From the NCBI GenBank assembly GCA_015178975.1, contig WHVD01000027.1:62001-126000 (forward strand): a DNA stretch of 64,000 nucleotides, in the 5' to 3' direction. A program made the translations under genes and the position numbers. The DNA comes from Hysterangium stoloniferum. Taxonomy: Eukaryota > Basidiomycota > Agaricomycetes > Hysterangiales > Hysterangiaceae. Every line of letters begins with the position of its first letter. Within the stretch, counting starts at the first letter, position 1. The notes beneath the pieces are model-generated. The model saw nothing but the letters and a program-made list of their open reading frames with translations, ran no database searches and was not told where the DNA came from. Positions 12,201 to 23,600 of the stretch are shown here, piece after piece.

Positions 12201-13442
12201 AAGTGCATCTCGGAAAGCAAGGTTGATAACTCGTCCACCATACATGCAACGCTTGTTGACTGTCCCCTTCCCATAAATTGAGAAGGTGCTACCACTGTTG
12301 GCCATGGATCCATCCTTTCCTTCACAAGGTGTGTAAGTCTGAAAATCATTTATGTTGGTAAAGAAGTGATCGCTTGCCGCAGAGTCGGCATAGGTGACAA
12401 TGGCTGATGCCGGTGAGTCTGCCTGTGTCATCATGGCGCAAAGTTCCCCAGACCCAGGTGTGAAGGGGCTTGAGGGGACTATCGCCATATTTGCTGTTGA
12501 TTTTGGAGGTACGTCAGTCGGCGATTTTTGCTGCTGGGTGCCTTGGTTCCCACTAGTCGCAGTCCCCTTTTTCCTCCACCAATCTGGAAACTGACCTTCC
12601 ATTCCCCCCCCAACCTTGAAGCACTTCTCGATCGTGTGTCCTATGCATTTGCAGTTGGGGTTGGAGCAGACATAGGTCTGAGGGGTCTGTTTCCTGTGTC
12701 GTGCGAGAGTTGTGTCATATAGGGTGAGATTCACGATTACTTCTTTTGAAGTTTTTAGTGAGAAGAGGGTACCGATTACTAAGTCCCACTCCTTAGGCAT
12801 TGATGCAATCACAATTGTGCAGAAAATACAGTCATCCATTTGTCCCCCTTGAGCATTGACCTTTGCCCATCCCTCACGCAACCGTGAAAAATGGGATATA
12901 ATGTCTGTGCCATCAATATGCTTAATAGCACGAAGATTGTTGTTGGCATTGAGCAGGCCTATGTCGGAAGATGTGCTGTGGACCTCCTTTAGAGCAGACC
13001 ATGCTTTGCCTGCAGTATCTGTGGATTGGATCCCATGCCCGACTGGGTTTTTTACGTTCAGGTCAATCATTGATTTTGCATATGCATTGCGCTGTTCCCA
13101 TTCCTCAGGTGAGGGGTTTCTTGATCCCCAGTAACTCGTTGGTGTGGGTATGGAATTAGGTGTGAGTGGAGAAGGCTTCTGAATGGTCCCATCCAGATAC
13201 CCTTGGACGCCTCGTGCACCTGCAGTTGACCAAATAGTATTATGCCATGTAAGCCAGTTGTGTCCTTCAAAACAGTCCTCAGATTGCAGCATGAATAGGG
13301 CTGGCTGGTTAGACATGTTTGATGGGGGTTTGGTCAGTTGGGGTCGGTCAGTTGGGATCAGTCAGTTGGGGTCAGGTTTGATTATTCGGGGTCAGGTTTG
13401 AAGTCAGTTCAGCCAATCAGTGGTAGTGTTTTTAACAGCTTT

Positions 13443-13459
13443 GGACGGGGCCCATAACC
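13443..13459 (-). other. Primer-binding site matching the initiator tRNA-Met anticodon arm
   Basis: Directly inside the 5' LTR the minus strand reads GGTTATGGGCCCCGTCC. The GGTTATGGGCCC part is complementary to the anticodon arm of eukaryotic initiator tRNA-Met (GGGCCCATAACC). Copia elements are known to prime from a half-tRNA at this site rather than from the tRNA 3' end. Confidence 0.75.
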
Positions 13460-13832
13460 TGTAACAAATACACTCAGTCGACACAAAGTAGTGACTCGAC
13501 TATATTTACTACCTGTAACAAATACGCTATGTTACATTAGGTAAGAAAAATGTGAAACGACAATAAGTAGTGATAACATACCTCGGTCGACACGAAGTAG
13601 TGATAACATACCTCAGTCGACACGAAGTAGTGACTCGACTGAGGTATGAGTCTTGAGTGTCTGGGATTAAATAGTACGTGATTATATTGCATAGAAACAA
13701 TGGTAGTAAGACCGTATATTGGGCAGGAACGATGTGGCTTCGTGTATCCGTGTACGGTGTGGTATAACCGGGTACGGTGTGGCGTAGCCGTCTGGGCTTG
13801 GTAATGCGGAGTGCGTGAGCCTAAATTCAACA
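13460..13832 (-). repeat. 5' LTR of the Copia element
   Basis: The LTR is 373 bp, matching the copy at 8938-9280 apart from scattered transitions and one additional copy of a roughly 30-bp internal unit (GTCGACACGAAGTAGTGA...). Confidence 0.9.
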
Positions 13833-14068
13833 TGGTTCTTGGGTAAAAGTGTGTCTGAGTTTCATTAGGTGCCAAGTGCACCCACAAGTATACACAATGC
13901 TTCGAACTAATGAAATATGCAATATTCGAAGAATATAAAAGATAGAAAAATATGAATAAAATGTGTAAAATATAAATGAAATAAAAGGAGTGTTTTACCA
14001 CAATGAAACTGTGGTAAAAGCATACTCCTCACACTGGTATATGTATAATCCAATACAAATCATATAAT

Positions 14069-14677
14069 CTAGTACTTGGTGTAACCCCCCTTGGCATCCG
14101 AAATAGCTGCAATCCTTCTAGACATACTCTCTATCAAATTCTGACAAATAGAAGCAGGAATCCTATCCCATTCTGTCTGGACCCTTTCCCATAACTCCTG
14201 AATACTCATAGGCTCCACTTCATACTCTAGTAGCCTCTTCTTGAGGTAATGCCAAAGGTGTTCAATTGGATTAAGATCAGCAGATTGAGGGGGCCATATC
14301 ATGACATCAAAATCACTGCCATTAAGCCAATTGGTGGCCTTCTTGCTCTTGTGTTTGGGATCATTGTCTTGCTAAAAGACAATATCCCCAGTCTTCTTCT
14401 TGTAATGCTTGAGAGATTCTTGAAATTCATCCTCCAAAATGCTAACATAAAGTTCAGCATCCATCCTCCCATCAATCTTGGTGGCATATCCTGGTCCTTC
14501 CCAGAACATACAACCCCACAACATCAGATTCCCCCCTCCAAACCTGACTGTGCCCTCAACTGACTTATCACTGAGCCCCTCTCCTGTTTCTTTCCACACC
14601 CACTTCCTCCTGTGACACATGTGGGAAAATTTTGTAATCAGCACATGCGCACAAAAATTATCAACTTTGTGATACAC
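14069..14677 (-). pseudogene. Tc1/mariner transposase, C-terminal half
   Basis: Two minus-strand frames cover the second half of a Tc1-type DDE transposase. Frame 14677-14372 contains KWVWKETGEG, SVEGTVRFGGGNLMLWGC and KIDGRMDAELY. Frame 14302-14069 contains SADLNPIEHLWHYLK and ends GGYTKY, the usual C-terminus of this group. A transposase of this type cuts and pastes at TA sites. The N-terminal helix-turn-helix and the first catalytic Asp are missing, and about 70 bp between the two frames (around the second Asp) is out of frame. No inverted ends were found around it. It lies just beyond the TA at the end of the MITE-like element. Confidence 0.85.
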
Positions 14678-15781
14678 GAGAACATTACATCAGCATATAT
14701 GCTACAATGAAAAGTAGTAGAAACTCCTGGAATATTCCAGCAGATTCCAGGTAAAATAGCTAAAAATAGGTAAAACAAGTAGCTAGAACATTCTCCCATG
14801 TCTCAGATTTTACTGTATATAAGGAGCTCTACTCCACCACTGAAATATATCTCAATTTAACCATCTTAACCAGCCACATCAGTGTGCCACTGCAGCAGCA
14901 GTTATATTCCACCCCTAGTTGGGCTGTTGGACAAATACATACATACACTTAGTCACCTCTAGTTGAGCTGCTGACCTAAGCTAACCCAGGATCCCTTGTC
15001 ACCTCTAGTTATGTTGAGATTAGGAATACATATATTCTAATTTCTACCTGGTTTTTGGCATAAATAAATACTGAGAATATTCTTGCAAGATCCTTAAGAC
15101 TACATTAAGATCCTGATAAGTTAGTATCACAGTAGACCCTGTAGGTTAGTGTAAATAAAGCATATATTAGTCAAATAGTATTTATTTCTATATCTAATCT
15201 TTTGACCTGTTTATAAATATTTTTACTGCTTGATAAATAGTATAAAATATATATAAACTAGCTAAAATCGAAGTCGAATCTAGTTTCAGAATCAGTGAAT
15301 TGTTATTCATATTTTAGTAGTTGTTTTCATAGAAAAAGAACAGCTTGCAAAAGCAGCTCTCAAAACCTTCTTTGCAAAGTAGGGTGCATATATTCAAGTA
15401 AACTCTTGACTTCAGGGGTTCTAAGTCTATTCAGGCTGCCACTGATTAATATCAAATACTTAAATTATTTTACCTTGCAGTGAATTGAGTATTTGCACAT
15501 TTTGATAGAGCACTGGACTCCTTTTTCAGAAGATAGTATTAAAATAAGGCTAATACATCACAGAAGCTTAAGTCTTACTCAAAGTCTTACTCCTATGGCC
15601 AGTAAGGAATACTGTAGTGTCTCTTATTGTTGAAGTTCTATGTTCTGGTTCTACAACATTGGGCTTACATCAGCCTTTTGTATCCATATCCGATTACATA
15701 ATACAAGGTCCAATCTCTAGCCTCTTGCTCCAAGTGTGTTTGGTTATAGACTGGTTTCAAGAATGACTGTGTTAGTGACTG
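14678..15781. other. No gene seen; possible degraded LTR promoter
   Basis: The sequence is AT-rich and CpG-poor. A promoter-like stretch ACTGTATATAAGGAGC near 14810 followed by C-rich sequence, and repeated CACCTCTAGTT words near 14950-15010, suggest an old LTR, but no ends or TSDs could be fixed. Confidence 0.3.
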
Positions 15782-16615
15782 TCATAAAGACTTGACTGCT
15801 GCACACAGGTCATTAGGTATATTCCTAGTGACAAACTTACAGTGGGTCCTGGTGGAGTCCGATAAGTGATGCATGAGACACAGAGGGTCAGGCATAGATG
15901 GGCTTGATGCTGGGTCCTGGCAGGTTTTCTGGTTTAGCTGTAACTTGGTATAGTGAGTTGGGTGCATGTAGGATGGGGTCCAGAGCCCAGTGGGTTTTTT
16001 GGCCCTAACAGATGGCAGCCAAAAATCTTGAGGGTGAATATATTGAGTCCTTCCAAAGCCTTTGGAATGTCATTTTCTGCATCCATAACAACTTTTAGCA
16101 CAGGATCCCGGTCAGCCACAATGTAATGATCTTTCAGAACACCATGAAGTTGATGTTCAGCATCTGGCAGTGAGATCTCATTGGATGTCACAAATACATG
16201 CACCACCATCCAGGCCTTCATGTCCATCATTGGTGAAAGATGAGAGGTTGTTGCAATGCTGTGAATGGAACTATGAGTGTGGATTTTGCTTTCAAGGCTA
16301 GATTTTTGTGAAATTCCAGCAGTTAACAATTGTTGTCACCCTCACATCATTCCATGCCTCTATTACCAACATCATAGTCTCAAGTAAATCAATTCTGTAG
16401 ATCTCCCTTGCTCCTACTTCATCAAGTTTGATTGCCCAGAGACAGAAAGCTTTATAGTAGAGTGCCTTCATGGTATGAATGATGCCTGCATCATCTGTGT
16501 GAGGTGAGATTGGGCTCAAAGTATTTGAGATTGAAGTTTTGAGGCTTGTAGTTGATATGATGTCCCAAAAAATTGTCCAGGAGCAGGCAAATATGTCTAT
16601 TCTGATGATACTCAT
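15782..16615 (-). pseudogene. pogo/Tigger-type DDE transposase, C-terminal remnant
   Basis: On the minus strand frame 16615-16298 carries DAGIIHTMKALYYKAF, then REIYRIDLLETMMLV and TTIVNCWNFTKI. This is the characteristic region after the last catalytic residue of fungal pogo-like (CENP-B-related) transposases. Frame 16329-15934 overlaps it and continues with the loosely conserved tail, so one frame change separates them. The catalytic core and DNA-binding domain are missing. The upstream side ends about 20 bp before the Tc1-like element at 16638, so that insertion or an older deletion may have removed them. Confidence 0.6.
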
Positions 16616-16637
16616 ACTCTGTTAATATTCCAATATA

Positions 16638-18024
16638 TAGCTAAACATGTGTAGAATCAGTTCTAAAATATTATTATGTAATATCCATTTTTGGGTATGC
16701 TAAAAATAGTTTATTCAGGCCTGCTCATTGAAAAGGTTGTGATGCTGATGATTATGATGCAATATATGCTATATTAACTGGCCAAATCACATGATTTTGT
16801 TGATTGTATTCAACATGGTCATGTAACTTGTTGATTTATAGCCAATTCTGACATTCCTAGGTCTTTTCATTACCAGCAATCCATCATGCACTCCATCACA
16901 CCTGATCAGCAGCAATACATTATCTCCCAGCTTGAAGATGGCCATTCCACTCCATACATTGCCTCAATAACTGGTATTAGCATTAGTACTATCTCCAGAC
17001 TAAATACCTTCCTACCCTCCCAAAATCAACTGGAGGTCATCCCAAAAAGCTTTCTGCTACCAACATCCATTTTGCAGTCCACCTGATCAGCTCTGGAAAG
17101 GCTGAAACTGCAGTTGACATAGCCCAAATACTTCAGACCATCACCAACAACCCTATATCAGCTCAGACAGTTCAGAGGAGCTTGAAGAAGGCAGGGATGA
17201 GAGCAGTTGTGAAGAAGAAGAATCCACTTTTGTCCAAGAGACACATGAAGGAGAGGCTTGACTTTGCTTTGGCCCACCAGTACTGGACTTTAGATGACTG
17301 GAGGAGGGTTATATGGTCTGATGAGACTAAAATAAATCATCTTGGCTCAGATGGGAGGAAGTGGGCATGGAAAAAGACTGGGGATGAATGAGAGGCTTGT
17401 TCAAGGAACAGTGAAGTTTGGTGGAGGGTCTGTCATGGTTTGGGGGTGCTCCATGTGGGTGTGAGATATGCCACTAGGATTGAGGGTAGAATGGATGGGG
17501 AGCTTTATAGGAGCATCTTGGATGAAGACCTCCAAAACAGCATCAGGTATTACCAGTTGGACCCTGCTAAAATCATCTTTCAGCAGGACAATGATCCAAA
17601 GCACACCTGCAAAAAGGCAAAGGAATGGTTTGAAAAGCATGGAATGACTGTCTACCATGGCCTGCCAAGTCCCCAGACCTCAATCCAATTGAGCATCTAT
17701 GGGATTACTTGAAGAGAAAGCTGGGACAGTATGCCATTGCACCAAGTGGGATTCTAGAGTTGTGGGAGAGGATAGAGAAGGAGTGGGAAGATATACCAGC
17801 TTCTGAGTGTCACAAGTTAATTGAAAGCATGCCAAGAAGGATTGAGGCAGTAATAAAGGCCAAAGGAGGGTATACCAAGTATTAAAATGTAGCATATATT
17901 GCATCATAATCATCAGCAACAAAACCTTTTCAATGAGCAGGCCTGACTAAACTATTTGTAACATGCCTAAAAATGGATATTATGTAATAGTCTTCTAGGC
18001 CATGTTTCTACACATGTTTAGCTA
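16638..18024 (+). mobile_element. Tc1-like DNA transposon, nearly full length, with 135-bp inverted ends
   Basis: Left (16638-16772) and right (17890-18024) ends are inverted copies of each other, about 90% identical. They include TAGCTAAACATGTGTAGAA at the outside and GATGATTATGATGCAATATA inside. TA dinucleotides flank both (16636-16637 and 18025-18026), the target preference of Tc1/mariner. The total is about 1.39 kb with one transposase gene in the plus direction. CpG is nearly absent, suggesting age or heavy methylation-driven decay. Confidence 0.88.
16886..17885 (+). pseudogene. Tc1-type transposase of the 16638-18024 element
   Basis: The gene starts MHSITPDQQQYIISQLEDG, the first helix-turn-helix, with ISISTISRL as recognition helix, and ends GGYTKY with the stop at 17883-17885. 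DDE residues are visible: WSDETKIN (first Asp), FQQDNDPKHTCKKA (second Asp) and PDLNPIEHLW (Glu), giving the DD34E arrangement of Tc1 elements. The reading frame is interrupted: after about 17086, by a stop near 17389, by a frame change near 17460 in the segment after VMVWGC, and by a one-base change near 17655 just before the last catalytic Glu. It could not make an active protein as it stands. Confidence 0.88.
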
Positions 18025-18292
18025 TATGCTGTGTTTTTTTGAGATTCTTGGCTATTTTCTCTCCCCTGGTAGCAACCTGCCAATATGCAAATGCCAAACA
18101 TTGAAAAGGTTTTGTGTGTCAAGACCCATTCCTGGGAACTCCACGGAGTATCCATGGGATATTATATTAGGTTCTGAACCATCTTCCAGACCAGTATAAA
18201 GATCTGGAATCCACCAGAACCTGACCCTCATCTCTCAAGTCTCCTTTGACTCACATCCCATTCTGTCAGTCTGCCCCCAACTAGACACCTTC

Positions 18293-19243
18293 TGTTATGA
18301 CCCAGAAAACCTGCTGGACTCCGGACTCCACCCTATATACACCTGACACTCTGTATCTCACAGACCAGTCACCGGACTCCAACCAGACTTCCAGAACCCC
18401 TCTAACAGAGCATAGAACCCTGCTCCCATTATGGTCCCATGACCTGTCATGATTGTCTGTGTCTCATGCACCAGTCCTTGGACTCTGCCAGACCTGCAAA
18501 TCAACCTGTTTATACCTGACTCTCTGTGCTGTCACCGGACTCTGACCAGACTCCCAGAACCCCTCTAACAGAGCATAGAACCCTGCTCCCATTATGGTCT
18601 AATGACCTGTCATGTTTTGGACCCCACTCCCATTCTGTTCCATCCCTAATACCTAGTTTGGTATTTACTTGTTTCGTTTTATGTTTAATAGTTCTGCCCC
18701 TCATTAATACCAGATTTGGTATTATTACATTTCACAGTCTATATAAGTCTCCTATATTCATGTACTTAGAATCCAGTTTGAATCTCGAACAAGTTACACC
18801 CTTGAACTAGTTACACCCTTAAACAAGTTACACCCTTGAACTAGTTACACCCTTGAACTACTTACACCCTTGAACTAGTTACACCCTGAATATGTCCTGA
18901 TCCAGTCTCTAGTCCTCTTGCTGCATGCTCAATTCCCGGAACTCCCACAGGAACTCTGGAATCTACATCTTCCTGTATGCATTCTGTCAGCTCAAAATTT
19001 GGACACCCGAATGAGTGTATGAGGGTGCAGCACATAAGCTGAAGCCAAGTCCATCTCAGTGCCAGTTACCTTCTGGTAATTATTCTGATACACTGCCTTG
19101 TACTACTAATCCCTGATAACTCCCTGGACTTATTACCCGGGGACTCTGTGGGACATTTTCCTGGACTAAGTGTGTTTGGAATAATTACCAGAAACACTCG
19201 GTGGGACTTCCTCAGAACTTATCCCTTGTGTTCAGAACTTAAC
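18293..19243 (+). mobile_element. Diverged LTR, family A-like
   Basis: It starts TGTTATGACCC and ends CAGAACTTAACA. A promoter-like CAGTCTATATAAGTC lies near 18738 and the conserved box at 19021-19052. No matching TSD was found (CCTTC on the left, TTGTG on the right), so an end may have been lost or it may belong to a rearranged element. Two internal segments (about 18364-18459 and 18529-18619) are direct copies of the same sequence, so part of the LTR is duplicated. Confidence 0.65.
18790..18890. repeat. Tandem repeat of about 17 bp inside the family A-like LTR
   Basis: About six units of GTTACACCCTTGAACTA lie between the promoter-like sequence and the conserved box. This is the same relative place where other LTRs here carry different arrays. 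Confidence 0.85.
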
Positions 19244-19267
19244 ATTGTGAGTCACTGTATGTATAAC

Positions 19268-20389
19268 TGTTATTTGTCACCTCACTTAGTATACTATAGT
19301 TACATTGTAGTTCTAGTTTGATCCCTACCCCTTCCTGCACTTCCTTTGACCCATCACTACTTCTCACCTCATTGATTGGACCCCCACTCATCTGCTATAC
19401 CTTTGTATAAAGTTCCTACCATGTATGCTACTGCTCCTCAGTTCTAATATTGACTTAGATTACCCTCACTTAGTCTTCAGTCCATTTCCTCCCTCCCTAA
19501 TACCCTCTAAGGTGTCATTGGCAAGCCATGACCCTCTACATTATGACTCTTAGCATATAGGCCCACCAGTTGAGTAAGCTAAGTGTTGTCTTTAGTTATT
19601 ATTGTACTATCCACTATGTTTGAAATACTGGAGCACCTTAACAGTTTGTACAAGGATGCAACATATAATTTGAAGTCAAGCTCCACCCATTTTATAGAGT
19701 TAGACCTCCTGACTAGTATGATCTTGTTAAGTGCCATGTCAGGAACTTATTCTGGAACTATCGGAAAGTGACCAGGAACTCGGAAACTTCCAAATGGGTC
19801 AGGATGTCATCTTCAGCTTATGTGCTGTGCCTCCATGCAAATGCTCAAAGTCCTTAATTTCAGAGATGGGAATGTTAAGCCAGAGGATATGGATATTCAG
19901 AGTTCCAAAGAGTTCCAAATATTGAGTGTACAGAGAGAAGGAAGGAATAAGAAACTAAGTCAATATCAGATCTAATGTAAAGTAAAAATTCATGGAAACT
20001 AATATAAGTTTTCTTGTTATTGTACTACAAACTAAGATCACAATAAGACAGAATCAGAAGTATTCCAAAATGGGAATACAGTAAGATGGACTAAGGAAAG
20101 TATTCCAAAATGGGAATGCAATAAGTAAATGAGTGAATACTTGTCAGTTGACAAGTTACCAAATGTGGAACAAAGGTGAGATCTGGAAGTACAGGAACTA
20201 TGAATGTTCTGTAGTTGGAAGTTGGAATCAGATATTGAGGCAGGAAGTCAGATCAGAGACTTGGGGTGGAGGTCGGATGTTTCAGATGATATCAGATATT
20301 GAAGTATCCAGGAATGGGTTGTAACAGATCTCTATCATTGGCCCCCCAACATAGAGCTTCCTTTCAACCCCTTTGCTTAGATCTTAACA
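19268..20389 (+). mobile_element. LTR, family B, interrupted by a younger solo LTR
   Basis: It starts TGTTATTTGTCACCTCA and ends GCTTAGATCTTAACA, matching 25768-26507 over its length and 63500-63735 in part. The conserved box is at 19652-19684 in a decayed form. An insertion at 19725-20326 with TSD GATCT splits it. Its own flanking bases (ATAAC and GTATA) do not match, so it may be one LTR of a rearranged element rather than a clean solo LTR. Confidence 0.75.
19725..20326 (-). mobile_element. Solo LTR, family C-like, nested in LTR B
   Basis: It starts TGTTAAGTGCC and ends GGTTGTAACA, is 602 bp long, and has exact TSDs GATCT at 19720-19724 and 20327-20331. The conserved box, on the minus strand, is at 19808-19833. 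It is shorter and CpG-poorer than other C copies, so it is probably an older subfamily. Confidence 0.88.
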
Positions 20390-20470
20390 GTATATTAGAA
20401 CTCAAGCTTGTAAACTGTTATCCTTTAATCGTGGCCTTCCTGTTAGATTACAGGATAGGGTGAAATATAT

Positions 20471-20550
20471 TGACCTGAGCTGGAATTGAACCAGTGACCA
20501 CTATGTCTGGATTACATGTCTAGTGCTCTTAACCCCTGAGCTATCAGGCC
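20471..20550 (-). ncRNA. tRNA-Thr(UGU)-derived sequence (SINE head or tRNA pseudogene)
   Basis: The minus strand folds as a tRNA. The acceptor arm GGCCTGA pairs with TCAGGTC, with one G-U pair and a discriminator A. The D arm is GCTC-AGGGGTTAA-GAGC and the anticodon arm CTAGA-CATGTAA-TCCAG reads anticodon TGT. TAGCTCAGGGG is a good A box and GGTTCAATTCC a perfect B box, so RNA polymerase III could start here. Against a working tRNA: the variable loop has about 11 nt instead of 5, position 33 is A instead of T, and one anticodon-stem pair is broken. It lies in transposon sequence between an LTR end and a Gypsy internal region, so a tRNA-derived SINE is likely. Confidence 0.6.
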
Positions 20551-20639
20551 ATTAAGAGTAGTCCTATTAAGAACCAGTCACTTCTGATATGGTTAGTCAT
20601 CAGTAAGATATTAATTTATCCAAGGTCAGCCATTGCTCA

Positions 20640-23600
20640 TTCAACACTTCCAGCTCAATGTGTCCACTCTTTCAAACCCCAATTCACTCTTTGTCCCCTT
20701 GACCTAGTACTCACCCCTTCAAAGTTTAGAGCCTTGGTGGACTCTAGCTCTACCCACTGTTTCATAGACACTTATTTCCTCGAGGAAGTCCAGAATGGCA
20801 CATGGAACACTGTTGATTGACTGGGTATTGGGTAATCTTACATACTTTCTGGGCACCTGATGGTCAAATTCTGGCTTCTTCAGTCTCAGCCAGGGCAGTG
20901 GCAGCTCCACTGGCCAATCCCTCCATGACAGACCCATCCATCTCTTTAGTTAATACTGACACATTTTTATGTGCCAGTAAGATGGATGGATCCCAAATGT
21001 TTTCATTAAATGTTTCTCAGCTTGGTGCCTCCACACACACAACTACCCTTTCAAAGGCTGCTGTTGACCTTGACAGTGTCTTGGAGAAGTATCATGACTT
21101 TGTGGACATCTTCAGCAAATGGCATGCTGAGACTTTAGCCCTCCACAGAACCTATGATCTCAAAATTGATCTTGAGGATGGTGTGGACCCTCCTCTTGTA
21201 CACATATACTCCCAGCACTGGTTTCCCTTAGAGAATTTATAGACAAACACCTTTGTATTGGCTTTATACAGCCCTCCATGTCATCCTACAGCACCCTGAT
21301 TCTTTTCATCAGAAAGATGGCTCATTGCACCTTTGCATAGATTTTAGAGGACTCAACAAAGTCACAAAAAAAGATAGGTACCCTCTTCCACTCATCACAG
21401 ACCTTTTAGATTCCCCTTAGAGAACCTGCATTTATACCAAGATTTATTTGTGACATACCTATCATTTGGTGCAGATTGGTGCAGGTGATGAATGAAAAAC
21501 AGCATTCCAAACATGCTATGGTTCTTTTGAATGGCTGGTTATGCTGTTTGGACTCACCAATGCTCCGGCAGCTTTCCACCACTTTATGAACAATATCCTC
21601 AGTGATCTACTTGATGTTTGTGTTATCATATACCTCAATGACATTCTCATTTATTTGGAAGACCCAATGCTACATAATGAGCATGTTCATGAAGTGTTTT
21701 GAAGACTCTGAAAGCCGGGCTTTTTGTTCAAGGTGATAAATGCTCTTTTGATGTTGATTGTATCAAATATCTAGGTTACATAATGGGACCCAATGGACTA
21801 ACAATAGATGAAGACAAAATCTGGACTATCTGCAAATGGCCAGAACCCTGCAAAGTGAAAGACATTCAGTCTTTCCTTGGATTCGCCAACTTCTACTACC
21901 ATTACATTTACAACTATTCAGACATCATGGTTCCCCTCACCCACCTTACTTGTAAGGAGGCCCCATGGAATTTCACATCCCAATGCAGGACAGCATTTCA
22001 ACAACTCAAAGACATTTTCATATTGGCACTCATATACAGTAGTACTTACACACTGGCAACCAGACTGCCAAATAATTGTTGAAACCAATGCATCTGATTA
22101 TACCCTAGCTGCAATTCTTTCCATTATTACACTTGATGGAGAAATTCATCCAGTTGCCTTGCTTTCCAGAACATTTACCTCTACAGAACTCAATTATGAT
22201 AAAGAACTCCTTGCCATTTTTGAGGTGTTCAAGGCCTGGCATCATTACCTCAATGGTTCAGGAACCCTGATTGATGTTGTCACTGACCACAAGAATTTAG
22301 AATACTTTGCCACCACTAAGCTTCTGACCTGCTGGCAAGCCCAATGGTCAGAATACCTCTCCCATTTCAACCTTGTAATTTGTTTTTTGACCTAGCTGCC
22401 TGGGCAGCAAACTGGATGCCATGACTAGATGATGGGACATCTACCTTAAAGAGGGGACCAACAACTATGCAACAGTTAACCTGCATAATCTGAAGCCTAT
22501 CTTCATCTCTACTCAAATCATGGCATCCCTTCATGCCACTTCTCTAGTCTTACCTGTATTTCATGGCATCACCATTATGGATGTTACCAAACTCCACATG
22601 GACATCCTTTCAGACCTCCAAAACAACCCAATTACTAGTACCTATCTCAACAATCCAAATGACCTGTCAGCCCCCCAATGGACTCAAGACTCAAGTGGTT
22701 TTATCCACCTTGATGGCAGAATCTACATCCCCAACTGTGGAACACTTCATTTGCCTGTCTTTCAGCATGCCATGACCACCCAATATCCGCCATTATGGAT
22801 CTAACAAAACCCTCCATTGTGAATACACCTGGCTAGCCCTCCACACACTTTTAAAATGCTATTGCAAGTCTTGCACCACCTGTATGTGATCCAAAGCCCA
22901 GAGACACAAACCATATGGTCTACTAAAGCAACTCCTGATCCCCATGGAACTCAATTTCCATGAACTTCATTGAGCTCCTTCCCACCTCACAATCCTTCAC
23001 CTCCATCCTAGTTGTTGTTGTCAGATTCACCAAACAGAGTATTTTTATACCTACACATGATACAATTACCTCCCAAGAACTTGCAAAACTGTTTGTCATC
23101 CATGTTTTCTCAAAACATGGCATCCCGACACACATTACATCAGATCAGGGTTCTGAATTCATCTCCCACTTCTTCAGGTCACTTGGTACTGCCCTCAATA
23201 TAAAACTACACTTCACTTTGAGACACCATTGAGAAAGCAACAGACAGACTGAGTGAGCCAATCAAACATTGGAACAATATCTTTGTATCTATGTATTGCA
23301 ATTGCCAACAGGACAATTGGTCAGACCTCCTACCTCTCACTGAATTTGCCTATAATAACACCCCAAATGCTACTACCAGTGTTTCCCCTTTCTTCATGAA
23401 CAAAGGATTGTAATCCAAACATTTTGGTCTACCCAGAATGAGATTTGGCCTCTGCTCACACCCAGGAATTTGTCACTAATCTAGACAAACTTCATCATAC
23501 CCTTCAGCAGTCCATACTCAACACTCAAGCATATACCCAGAAATGGTGGACTGCTGATGTCTACTGGCACCCGACTTCAAAATCAGTGACCAAGTGTTTG

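Larger units (their letters stand above)
8938..13832 (-). mobile_element. Ty1/Copia retrotransposon, whole length, broken (fossil)
   Basis: Two LTRs (8938-9280 and 13460-13832) flank an internal region, and exact 5-bp TSDs TGGTT sit at 8933-8937 and 13833-13837. Reading on the minus strand, the order is the Copia order. It begins with a UBN2-type gag with a CxxCxCxGHxxxxC zinc knuckle (about 13.3-12.5 kb), an aspartic protease region (about 12.4-12.2 kb) and the pre-integrase/integrase core (about 11.9-11.2 kb). Reverse transcriptase (about 10.8-10.1 kb) and RNase H (about 9.9-9.6 kb) follow. The coding region looks broken a few times. The LTRs differ at about a dozen sites, mostly CpG transitions, plus one roughly 30-bp tandem copy-number change, so the insertion is moderately young. 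Confidence 0.92.
8717..14033 (+). mobile_element. Solo LTR, family D, copy 2, interrupted by a whole Copia element
   Basis: It starts TGTGAAGAGTGG and ends ACTCCTCACA, with exact TSDs CTGGT at 8712-8716 and 14034-14038. The Copia element at 8938-13832 sits inside it with its own TSD TGGTT. Without that insert about 417 bp remain, matching copy 1 at 2265-3394 from end to end. Confidence 0.88.

Noticed and set aside
18293-19243. Treating this LTR as a clean solo insertion
   Set aside because: The 5-bp flanks CCTTC and TTGTG differ, so no target-site duplication supports that.
20471-20550. A functional tRNA-Thr gene
   Set aside because: The long variable loop, the non-T position 33 and a broken anticodon-stem pair argue against normal function.
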